Shown here in pieces: positions 1-5,749 of a DNA stretch of 5,749 nucleotides. The notes beneath the pieces were generated by a model, which did no database searches, was not told the origin of the DNA, and saw nothing but the letters and a program-made list of their open reading frames with translations. Within the stretch, counting starts at the first letter, position 1; each line of letters starts with the position of its first letter. Origin of the DNA: Candidatus Coatesiibacteriota bacterium (lineage in GTDB: Bacteria > B130-G9); NCBI GenBank assembly GCA_003647755.1, contig QMNL01000133.1, forward strand, positions 1 to 5,749. Reading direction: 5' to 3'. The translations under genes were made by a program, and so were the position numbers.

Positions 1-186
1 ATTTACTCCGTGCGAGTCCTTCAGCGCATGCCGCCACGGTTGGTGGCCACTTTCACCGGAACGCAGGAGAGCGCCTCGTGAATCGATCCTCGGGGAGATA
101 CTTGGCGTGCGCGTTGTATCGAGCCGCAGCAGGCTGCGTCCCCGGGGGCTGCTGGTCGGTCAGAGGCAGCGACTCTTTCAAACCTG

Positions 187-217
187 TTGTTATCCCGGCT
201 TCGTTGAGGCATATATA
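187..217 (+). promoter_or_regulatory. Possible sigma70-type promoter for glyS
   Basis: A TTGTTA (187-192) resembles the -35 box, and TATATA (212-217) resembles the -10 box. The spacing is 19 bases, or 18 if ATATAT at 211-216 is used, which is longer than the optimum of 17. Transcription would begin near 224 and leave a leader of about 30 bases containing the ribosome binding site at 240-245. The geometry fits glyS being the first gene of its transcript, but the spacing makes this only a moderate candidate. Confidence 0.35.
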
Positions 218-239
218 GACGCCAGAGGTTTAGCGTTGT

Positions 240-245
240 AAGGAG
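240..245 (+). promoter_or_regulatory. Ribosome binding site fixing the TTG start of glyS
   Basis: AAGGAG lies 9 bases before the TTG at 255. An in-frame TAA at 252-254 directly precedes that TTG, so translation cannot begin earlier in this frame. The next in-frame GTG falls inside the conserved N-terminal motif EIGVEDLPP. The site therefore decides in favour of TTG at 255. Confidence 0.85.
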
Positions 246-254
246 TGCTGATAA

Positions 255-2423
255 TTGGATTACAGAGAGTTCCTTTTGGAGATCGGGGTGGAGGACCTTC
301 CCCCCGCTTTCGTTAAGTACGGCCGAGAACACATTGCTCGGGCAGTCCCGGAGCTTTTCAAAAAGCATCGGCTGGAGTTCGAGGGTTTCTCGGCCTTTGC
401 CTCGCCTCGGCGGCTGGCCTTTGCGCTGGAATCATGTGCCACGAGGCAGGCAGATTCTGACGAGCTTGCCAGGGGGCCTGCGGTGCGCGTTGCCTATGAC
501 GCGGAGGGGAGGCCGACAAAGGCGGCGATTGGATTCGCACGGTCGATGGGTGTTGATGTTGGGGACCTCGGGTCCACCAAGACGCCCAAGGGAGAGTATG
601 TAACCGCAAAGAAGAGGCTTCTGGGCAGAGCCGCGGTCGAGGTCATCCCCGATATCGTTCGTTCTCTGCTGGAGTCGTTCAGTTTTCCGAAGATGATGCG
701 CTGGACTGATGCTCCGTTTGCGTTTGGAAGGCCTGTTCGATGGCTTGTGGTGCTCTTTGGCGATGAGCTAGTCAAGTGCTCAGTCTTTGGCGTGAGTTCA
801 TCGCGTAACTCCAGGGGAGTTTGGACGCAGAACGAGGCGAAGATCAGGATCGCTGATGCCGGCTCGTATTTGTCCGAGATGGAGCGACATTCCATCATTG
901 TCAGCCACGAGCGCCGTGAGGAGATAATCCACGCCGGGATCAAACGGATTGAGCAAAACCTCGGCTGTGAGGTCGTCAGGGATGAGGAGATGCTGTCGAT
1001 ACTGGCCGATTCTGTCGATTCGCCTCGCGTATCTTTCGGCGATTTCGATGCTCGCTTTCTGGAGCTGCCGGAGCCGGTTCTCACGACTTGTCTTTGGCAC
1101 CATCAGTTCTTCCTCGCAACGAGGCCGAAGTTCTTCGCAAAGCCTTCCGGCGGGTTCAAGGTTGACGCCGCGTTGACGAGACTGCTGCCTCATTTCGTCG
1201 CCCTACTGGGTAATCCTGATGCCAACGAGGACCAGGTCAGGGCTGGCAACGAGGCGGTGCTCGAGGCGCGGCTGGACGATGCTGCGTTTTTCTTTGCGGA
1301 GGACAAGAGGGCGAGCCTGGACTCGCTCCTGCCAAGGCTCAAAGGCATGGCTCTTCACAAGGGGCTTGGCGACCTTCTGATGAAATCCAGGCGGCTTAAG
1401 AATCTTGCGCCTCGGATAGCAGCACTTGTCTTTGCCGGACAGGATGACGTGGATGGCGTGCCGATCGATGAATTCAAGGCGAATTGCGGTCGTGCGGGGG
1501 AGCTGTGCAAAGCCGATCTGATAACTCGCATGGTTGGCGAGTTTCCGGAGCTTCAGGGTATTATGGGTGGGATATATGCGAAGGTCTTCGGCGAGTCGGA
1601 TGAGGTATGTGATGCGATTTCCGAGCACTACCGGCCACGTGGGGCCGATGACGAGCCGCCCAAGACGCACTGCGGCAGGATACTCGCACTGGCCGACAAG
1701 CTCGACAGCCTTTGTGCGTTCTTTGGTGCCGGCCACGTTCCTAAAGGGTCTCAAGACCCGTTCGGACTGCGGCGCGAGGCATTCGGCGTTGTCAGGATAA
1801 TCCACAATTTCAGCTACAAAGTGTCTCTTCTGGCGACTATCCAAGCTGCGATTTCGGGGCTGGAGGGAGACCGCTTGCTTCGGCCTGCGGAAGGGCTGCC
1901 TCGACAGGTGCTGGACTTCGTCAAGCAAAGGTTGTTGTGGGTGTTGACCGAGGAAGAGCAGACTCGTAATGACCTCGCATTGGCTGTCGTTTCTCACGAA
2001 AGCGACGACATCTATGATCTCGTAATAAGGGCACATGCGCTCAATGAATTTTCAAAGGACGAGCAGTTTGACGCCCTAATGACTGGTCTGAAGCGAGCAT
2101 CAAACATACTCAAAGGCGAAACATGGGGGAAACTTAATCCGGGAACGCTTGTTGAGGAACAGGAGACGAGACTCTTTGACAAGATCAGCGAGATCGTGGC
2201 TGGCGTCTATCAGTCGATAGGCGCAAGCGATTATCAGCTTTACCTCAGAGCTTTCAGGTTGATGGCGGGACTGCGGCCTTTTATCGATGATTTTTTCGAC
2301 AATGTGATGGTGATGGTTGAGGACGAGGCTCTTCGGAGAAATCGGCTTGCATTACTGGCGAGATTGACGAAGATGTTCGGCTCAATCGCAGATTTTTCCA
2401 GGATTGTGGTGGAAAAGAAATGA
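255..2423 (+). CDS. glyS: Glycyl-tRNA synthetase beta subunit
   Basis: This is the beta subunit of the bacterial alpha2beta2 glycyl-tRNA synthetase, a cytoplasmic enzyme that charges tRNA-Gly with glycine using ATP. In this family the alpha subunit (GlyQ) carries the class II catalytic core and the beta subunit binds tRNA. Seen here: the N-terminal family signature FLLEIGVEDLPPAFVKYG (residues 6-23); a middle region with GNEAVLEARLDDAAFFFAED; KADLITRMVGEFPELQGIMGG (about 419-439); an HD-like domain segment with ALADKLDSL (478-486) and GSQDPFGLRR (498-507); and a C-terminal DALR-type anticodon-binding end with VEDEALRRNRLALLARL (688-704). The 722 residues are slightly longer than the roughly 690 typical of the family. 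No frameshift or missing domain is seen. The start is TTG, supported by AAGGAG at 240-245 and an in-frame stop just before it. glyQ normally sits immediately upstream but is not visible here. ppdK follows 80 bases later on the same strand, probably in the same transcript. Confidence 0.97.
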   Translation: MDYREFLLEIGVEDLPPAFVKYGREHIARAVPELFKKHRLEFEGFSAFASPRRLAFALESCATRQADSDELARGPAVRVAYDAEGRPTKAAIGFARSMGVDVGDLGSTKTPKGEYVTAKKRLLGRAAVEVIPDIVRSLLESFSFPKMMRWTDAPFAFGRPVRWLVVLFGDELVKCSVFGVSSSRNSRGVWTQNEAKIRIADAGSYLSEMERHSIIVSHERREEIIHAGIKRIEQNLGCEVVRDEEMLSILADSVDSPRVSFGDFDARFLELPEPVLTTCLWHHQFFLATRPKFFAKPSGGFKVDAALTRLLPHFVALLGNPDANEDQVRAGNEAVLEARLDDAAFFFAEDKRASLDSLLPRLKGMALHKGLGDLLMKSRRLKNLAPRIAALVFAGQDDVDGVPIDEFKANCGRAGELCKADLITRMVGEFPELQGIMGGIYAKVFGESDEVCDAISEHYRPRGADDEPPKTHCGRILALADKLDSLCAFFGAGHVPKGSQDPFGLRREAFGVVRIIHNFSYKVSLLATIQAAISGLEGDRLLRPAEGLPRQVLDFVKQRLLWVLTEEEQTRNDLALAVVSHESDDIYDLVIRAHALNEFSKDEQFDALMTGLKRASNILKGETWGKLNPGTLVEEQETRLFDKISEIVAGVYQSIGASDYQLYLRAFRLMAGLRPFIDDFFDNVMVMVEDEALRRNRLALLARLTKMFGSIADFSRIVVEKK

Positions 2424-2503
2424 CTGGGTCCGGCGGGTAGGTCTGTCGGATGGCAAATTGGAGCCGTGTGTAGTGGCTCAAAAGGATCGGAGGTAGCCTG
2501 AGA
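2424..2503 (+). promoter_or_regulatory. glyS-ppdK spacer with ppdK ribosome binding site
   Basis: This 80-base gap has no convincing promoter or terminator, which favours co-transcription of the two genes. GGAGGT at 2489-2494 lies 9 bases before the ATG at 2504 and is a strong ribosome binding site for ppdK. Just before it, GAGCC (2461-2465) and GGCTC (2475-2479) can form a 5-bp hairpin with a 9-base loop. A 7-codon frame (ATG at 2450, TAG at 2471-2473) overlaps the hairpin, with only a weak Shine-Dalgarno-like sequence. Both are short enough to be chance. Confidence 0.6.
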
Positions 2504-5137
2504 ATGGCAAAGAAGTATGTATATGGTTTTGGCGGCGGGACCGCCGAGGGCAGGGCGGATATGAAGGACCTTCTGGGAGGCAAGGGCGCAAACCTCGCAG
2601 AGATGGCTAATCTGGGCATCCCCGTTCCGCCGGGATTCACTATTAGCGCAGCCGCTTGCGTGGAGTTTTTCGCCAGTGGCGGGAAGTACCCCGAGGGGAT
2701 GTGGGAGGAGGTGCAGGAGCACCTCGCGGAAGTTGAGAGGCTGACAGGCAAGAAATTCGGTGATGCTGAGAATCCGCTTTTGGTGTCGGTTCGCTCAGGG
2801 GCACGGGTGTCGATGCCGGGCATGATGGACACCGTTCTTAACCTCGGGCTGAACGATGCGACAGTCGTTGGTCTCACGAAGATGGCCGGTGGCGACGAGC
2901 GTTTTGTTTATGACAGTTATAGAAGGTTCGTTACGATGTTCGGCGACGTTGTTCTGGGCGTGCCGCACTCGGATTTCGAGAAGATCCTGAACGAGCACAA
3001 GGAGAAACAGGGCGTAAAGCTGGACACAGAGCTTTCCGCTGACAGTCTGAAGGCGATCGCTGCTGCGGGCAAGAAGCTCGTGGAGGCGCGAACAGGCAAG
3101 CCGTTCCCGGAGGACCCGGTGGAGCAGCTGAAGCTTGCGATCAACGCGGTCTTCAACTCGTGGTTCAACGAGCGGGCGAAGACCTACCGCGCCAGGTATG
3201 GGATACCGGAGGATTGGGGCACAGCGGTCAACGTTCAGGCGATGGTGTTTGGGAACACCGGTGAGAGGTCCGGGACAGGCGTTGCCTTCACGAGGAACCC
3301 CGCGACGGGGGAGAACGTGTTCTACGGCGAGTTTCTCATGAACGCCCAGGGCGAGGATGTCGTGGCCGGCATCCGGACGCCAGAGAAGATTGAGAAGCTT
3401 GCTGAGCAGTTGCCGGAAGCCTACAAGGAGTTGCTGGACATCCGCGAGCGGCTGGAGAAGCACTACCGGGACATGCAGGACATAGAGTTCACGATCGAGA
3501 ATGGCAAGCTCTTCATGCTCCAGACAAGGACTGGCAAGCGGACTGGCCGGGCCGCGATTCAGGTCGCTGTTGACATGGTGGACAGCGGGATGATCACGAA
3601 GGAGGAGGCGATTCTGCGAGTTGGGCCCGAGCACATTGAGCAGATGCTGCACAGGGCTATCGACCCGAACGAGAAGTTGGACGTCATAGCGAGGGGCCTT
3701 CCAGCCTCGCCCGGCGCCGGAGTGGGCGAGATAGTATTCACTGCGGAAGATGCCATTGCTGCGAAGGAGGCGAAGAGGAAGGTGGTCTTGGTTCGCGCCG
3801 AGACCTCTCCGGAGGACGTCGGTGGCATGATCGCCTCGGAGGGCATCCTGACCGCTCGCGGAGGGATGACTTCCCACGCTGCGGTGGTTGCGCGGGGCAT
3901 GGGCAAGTGCTGTGTTGCGGGCGCAAGCTCGCTTATAATAGACGAGGAGAAGAAGACTTTGACGGTCGGCGACATCGTCCTGAAGGAAGGTGACGTGATC
4001 ACGCTCGACGGCGTGAACGGCCTCGTGGCCAGGGGCGCCGCAAAGCTGGTTGATCCTCAAATGACAGGTAACTTCGGTAAGTTTATGGGTTGGGTGGATG
4101 AGGTGCGAAAGCTCGGTGTTCGGACCAACGCGGACAATCCGAGGGATGCCAAACGAGCGCGCGATTTCGGCGCGGAGGGCATTGGTCTCACGCGGACGGA
4201 GCACATGTTCTTCGAGGCAGACCGTCTGCCCGCTATGCGTGAGATGATACTGGCGGAGGATGCTGAAGGGAGGCGAGCGGCTCTGGCGAGAATCCTTCCG
4301 ATGCAGCGTGAGGACTTCATCGGGATATTCAGGGCCATGGAGGGGCTTCCGGTTACGATTCGGCTCCTCGATCCGCCGCTTCACGAGTTCTTGCCCTCGC
4401 AGGATACGGACATCAGGTCGCTGGCCAAGGATATGGGCGTTTCGTTTGAGCATCTGAAGAACAAGGTTCAGGAGCTCAAGGAGATGAATCCGATGCTCGG
4501 GCACCGTGGCTGTCGGCTGGGTATTTCGATGCCAGAGATAACCGAGATGCAGGCAAGGGCCATTTTCGAGGCGGCGTGTCAGGTGCAAAAGGAGGGCATC
4601 AAGGTTCTCCCCGAGGTGATGATACCGCTCGTTGGGAAGGTGGAAGAGATCGAGAACCAGCGAGCCGTCGTTGATAGGGTGGCAAAGGACGTTTTCGACA
4701 CGGAAGGCGTGCAAGTCGAGTACATGGTCGGGACAATGATTGAGATTCCGAGGGCATGCGTGGTAGCGGACAAGATCGCCCGCGTTGCCGAGTTCTTCTC
4801 GTTCGGGACGAACGACCTAACGCAGATGACTTTCGGCTACAGTCGCGATGATGCCGGCAAGTTCATTGCTGAGTATCTGGAGAAGGGGATACTGAAGGAC
4901 GACCCGTTCCAGAGCATTGACGTAGAAGGCGTCGGCGGCATGGTGGAGATGGGCATTCAGCGCGGTAGGTCAACGAATCCTGACCTCGAGGTCGGCATCT
5001 GCGGCGAGCACGGCGGCGAACCACGCTCGGTCGAGTTCTGCCACAAGGTTGGCATGGACTATGTGAGCTGCTCGCCGTTCCGGGTGCCGGTAGCGCGCTT
5101 GGCGGCGGCCCAGGCTGTGGTCAAGTTCGACAAGTAA
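2504..5137 (+). CDS. ppdK: Pyruvate, phosphate dikinase
   Basis: This cytoplasmic enzyme interconverts pyruvate, ATP and phosphate with phosphoenolpyruvate, AMP and pyrophosphate. In bacteria it can serve glycolysis with pyrophosphate or run towards gluconeogenesis. Domains in order: an N-terminal ATP-grasp nucleotide-binding domain (about 1-345) with LLGGKGANLAEM (23-34), SVRSGARVSMPGMMDT (95-110) and FMLQTR (337-342); a central phosphohistidine domain (about 395-510) with GGMTSHAAVVAR, in which His458 is the expected phosphorylated residue and Thr456 is the residue equivalent to the one modified by PPDK regulatory proteins; and a C-terminal PEP/pyruvate TIM barrel (about 530-877). The barrel keeps Arg564 (RTEHMFF), Arg620 (TIRLLDPPLHEF), Glu747 (TMIEIPR), Asn770 (FGTNDLTQM) and Cys833 (GICGEHGG). 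These match the catalytic residues of the Clostridium symbiosum enzyme shifted by 2-3 positions. The 877 residues are the normal length, and no defect is visible. The ATG is preceded by GGAGGT at 2489-2494. No PPDK regulatory protein gene is in view. Confidence 0.98.
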   Translation: MAKKYVYGFGGGTAEGRADMKDLLGGKGANLAEMANLGIPVPPGFTISAAACVEFFASGGKYPEGMWEEVQEHLAEVERLTGKKFGDAENPLLVSVRSGARVSMPGMMDTVLNLGLNDATVVGLTKMAGGDERFVYDSYRRFVTMFGDVVLGVPHSDFEKILNEHKEKQGVKLDTELSADSLKAIAAAGKKLVEARTGKPFPEDPVEQLKLAINAVFNSWFNERAKTYRARYGIPEDWGTAVNVQAMVFGNTGERSGTGVAFTRNPATGENVFYGEFLMNAQGEDVVAGIRTPEKIEKLAEQLPEAYKELLDIRERLEKHYRDMQDIEFTIENGKLFMLQTRTGKRTGRAAIQVAVDMVDSGMITKEEAILRVGPEHIEQMLHRAIDPNEKLDVIARGLPASPGAGVGEIVFTAEDAIAAKEAKRKVVLVRAETSPEDVGGMIASEGILTARGGMTSHAAVVARGMGKCCVAGASSLIIDEEKKTLTVGDIVLKEGDVITLDGVNGLVARGAAKLVDPQMTGNFGKFMGWVDEVRKLGVRTNADNPRDAKRARDFGAEGIGLTRTEHMFFEADRLPAMREMILAEDAEGRRAALARILPMQREDFIGIFRAMEGLPVTIRLLDPPLHEFLPSQDTDIRSLAKDMGVSFEHLKNKVQELKEMNPMLGHRGCRLGISMPEITEMQARAIFEAACQVQKEGIKVLPEVMIPLVGKVEEIENQRAVVDRVAKDVFDTEGVQVEYMVGTMIEIPRACVVADKIARVAEFFSFGTNDLTQMTFGYSRDDAGKFIAEYLEKGILKDDPFQSIDVEGVGGMVEMGIQRGRSTNPDLEVGICGEHGGEPRSVEFCHKVGMDYVSCSPFRVPVARLAAAQAVVKFDK

Positions 5138-5150
5138 GAGCAGATGATCC

Positions 5151-5210
5151 TGGCGGGGATGCGCCGTTCGCCGCACGGCGTGTTCCCGCTGACGCCTCCG
5201 CCGTTTTCTT
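5151..5210 (+). terminator. Probable ppdK terminator hairpin with short T tract
   Basis: Thirteen bases after the ppdK stop, 5151-5167 can pair with 5175-5191 to make a stem of about 17 bp with several G-U pairs and a 7-base loop. Its inner 6 bp (5162-5167 with 5175-5180) are perfect. The T-rich stretch TTTTCTT (5204-5210) comes 12 bases after this stem, which is not the ideal terminator layout. A second pairing is possible: ACGGCG at 5175-5180 with CGCCGT at 5199-5204, which would place a stem directly against the T tract but with an 18-base loop. The hairpin is clear. Its strength as an intrinsic terminator is inferred. Confidence 0.55.
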
Positions 5211-5237
5211 GACATTGTCCGCAAGCTTGGGTATAGA
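5209..5237 (+). promoter_or_regulatory. Strong sigma70-type promoter of the toxin-antitoxin module
   Basis: A perfect -35 box TTGACA (5209-5214) is separated by exactly 17 bases from a near-consensus -10 box TATAGA (5232-5237). Transcription should start near 5244 and leave a leader of about 35 bases before the GTG at 5279. The spacer holds the 8-base palindrome CAAGCTTG (5222-5229), a possible repressor site. The -35 box overlaps the end of the T tract of the upstream hairpin. Confidence 0.85.
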
Positions 5238-5265
5238 ACTGAATACATGATTGATTGGTATCTTG

Positions 5266-5271
5266 AGGAGG
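5266..5271 (+). promoter_or_regulatory. Ribosome binding site fixing the GTG start of the antitoxin
   Basis: AGGAGG lies 7 bases before the GTG at 5279. An in-frame TTG at 5273 would leave almost no spacing and cannot be served by this site, so GTG at 5279 is the better start and gives 89 residues. Confidence 0.85.
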
Positions 5272-5278
5272 ATTGAAC

Positions 5279-5548
5279 GTGACTGACACCTCGAGCCACG
5301 GCTCTTCAGAGGTGGCTCTGCAATCGGGCTTTGGCCCCCAAACTGAGACAGGGACATCAAAGCTGGGCGGGAAGTCAGGGAAGAGACTTACGCTGGACGA
5401 TCTCCTCAGGATGCCGCTTGAGGAGAGTGGTCAGTACCTTAGGCGTGCCGCCGAAGAGGTCGCCGACGAGTATATCAACGACCAGTCGGTGACGGAATTT
5501 ACGTGTCTTGACTCAGAGGACTTCGTGGATGACCCCGAGGAGGGGTGA
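5279..5548 (+). CDS. Putative antitoxin of a PemK/MazF-type toxin-antitoxin module
   Basis: This 89-residue acidic protein is the likely antitoxin of the toxin gene that overlaps its 3' end. Antitoxins of this kind bind and block the toxin ribonuclease through a flexible acidic C-terminal segment and are degraded under stress. Seen here: residues 1-36 are rich in Ser, Gly, Thr and Gln and look disordered; LTLDDLLRMPLEESGQYLRR (37-56) begins a helical segment of the type 'L-x-LP-x-EE-R' common in small antitoxins; residues 57-89 are strongly acidic and end in SEDFVDDPEEG, a likely toxin-binding tail. No AbrB, ribbon-helix-helix or helix-turn-helix domain is apparent, so self-repression through this protein is not evident. 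The start is GTG, chosen from the AGGAGG at 5266-5271. The family is assigned mainly from position, size and composition, together with a remembered resemblance of the tail to other MazF-linked antitoxins. Confidence 0.8.
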   Translation: MTDTSSHGSSEVALQSGFGPQTETGTSKLGGKSGKRLTLDDLLRMPLEESGQYLRRAAEEVADEYINDQSVTEFTCLDSEDFVDDPEEG

Positions 5549-5749
5549 CATCTGGATCGCTGACCTCGACCCCACCATGGGCGATGAAGTCCGGAAGGTT
5601 CGCCCAGTCATTGTCATTGGGCGGACCGAACTTAGTCCGCTGAGATTGGTCATTATCTGCCCCATACGCGCTAGGACGCGAAGACATGATAGAGAGCCGT
5701 GGCTCGTTAAGGTTGTCCCGGACAGTAGCAACGGCCTGACCAAGATCTC
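5529..5749 (+). CDS. mazF: PemK/MazF-family toxin endoribonuclease, partial (cut by window end)
   Basis: The first 73 residues of a PemK/MazF-family toxin are present and the gene runs off the window. Members usually have about 105-120 residues and cut mRNA at short specific sequences, stopping translation when the antitoxin is lost. The N-terminal signature is clear: RRGDIWIADLDPT (4-16), then GDEVRKVRPVIVI (18-30), where Arg25 is the position of a catalytic Arg in Bacillus MazF. Later PLRLVIICPI (37-46), PWLVKV (57-62) and NGLTK (68-72) match the second half of the fold. After 'PI', where the family normally has the catalytic Thr or Ser, this protein has Arg47. The ATG at 5529 overlaps the antitoxin gene by 20 bases, and GAGGA at 5516-5520 provides a ribosome binding site 8 bases upstream, so translation is probably coupled. 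The symbol denotes the family only; pemK would serve equally. Confidence 0.92.
   Translation, partial: MTPRRGDIWIADLDPTMGDEVRKVRPVIVIGRTELSPLRLVIICPIRARTRRHDREPWLVKVVPDSSNGLTKI

Larger units (their letters stand above)
1..254. other. Region upstream of glyS with no identifiable gene
   Basis: No gene here could be recognised. One + frame is open from the window edge to a TAA at 239-241, but its roughly 79-residue product is rich in Arg and Cys, matches no family I know, and reads like chance. Another + frame ends at TGA 79-81 and could be the last 26 residues of an upstream gene, also unrecognised. The minus-strand frame ending at 21-23 extends into glyS and looks like a shadow. None of the + frames resembles the C-terminus of GlyQ, the alpha subunit usually encoded next to glyS. 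A short inverted repeat (33-37 with 43-47) has no T tract after it. No tRNA or T-box motif was seen. The last 70 bases probably hold the glyS promoter and leader. Confidence 0.5.

Overview
The window comes from a bacterium of moderately high G+C content. The beta subunit of the two-subunit (alpha2beta2) glycyl-tRNA synthetase is a bacterial trait and excludes archaea and eukaryotes. A complete pyruvate, phosphate dikinase (PPDK) is common in anaerobic or fermentative bacteria. A glyS-ppdK order is, from memory, familiar from deltaproteobacterial genomes such as Geobacter. The phylum cannot be fixed from the sequence alone.

Layout: 1-254 holds no gene I can identify. It contains a possible promoter and a clear ribosome binding site for the first gene. 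255-2423 is glyS, which starts with TTG. After an 80-base gap, 2504-5137 is ppdK, complete and with its catalytic residues intact. Both genes lie on the + strand and are probably co-transcribed. 5138-5278 carries a long hairpin with a short T tract, which immediately runs into a near-consensus sigma70 promoter (TTGACA, 17 bases, TATAGA). That promoter drives a two-gene toxin-antitoxin module: an 89-residue antitoxin (5279-5548, GTG start) and a PemK/MazF-family endoribonuclease toxin (from 5529, cut by the window end), overlapping by 20 bases.

How the parts work together: glyS supplies half of the enzyme that charges tRNA-Gly, and its partner glyQ is not visible directly upstream. ppdK interconverts pyruvate and phosphoenolpyruvate in central carbon metabolism. 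The toxin-antitoxin pair is a separate transcription unit, insulated from ppdK by the hairpin. The housekeeping genes look ordinary. The accessory interest is in the toxin-antitoxin module: the toxin has Arg where the catalytic Thr/Ser of the family is expected, the antitoxin has no visible DNA-binding domain, and the terminator and promoter are packed together with competing hairpins. I found no CRISPR array, tRNA, rRNA or insertion sequence, and no clear evidence of an entirely new system.
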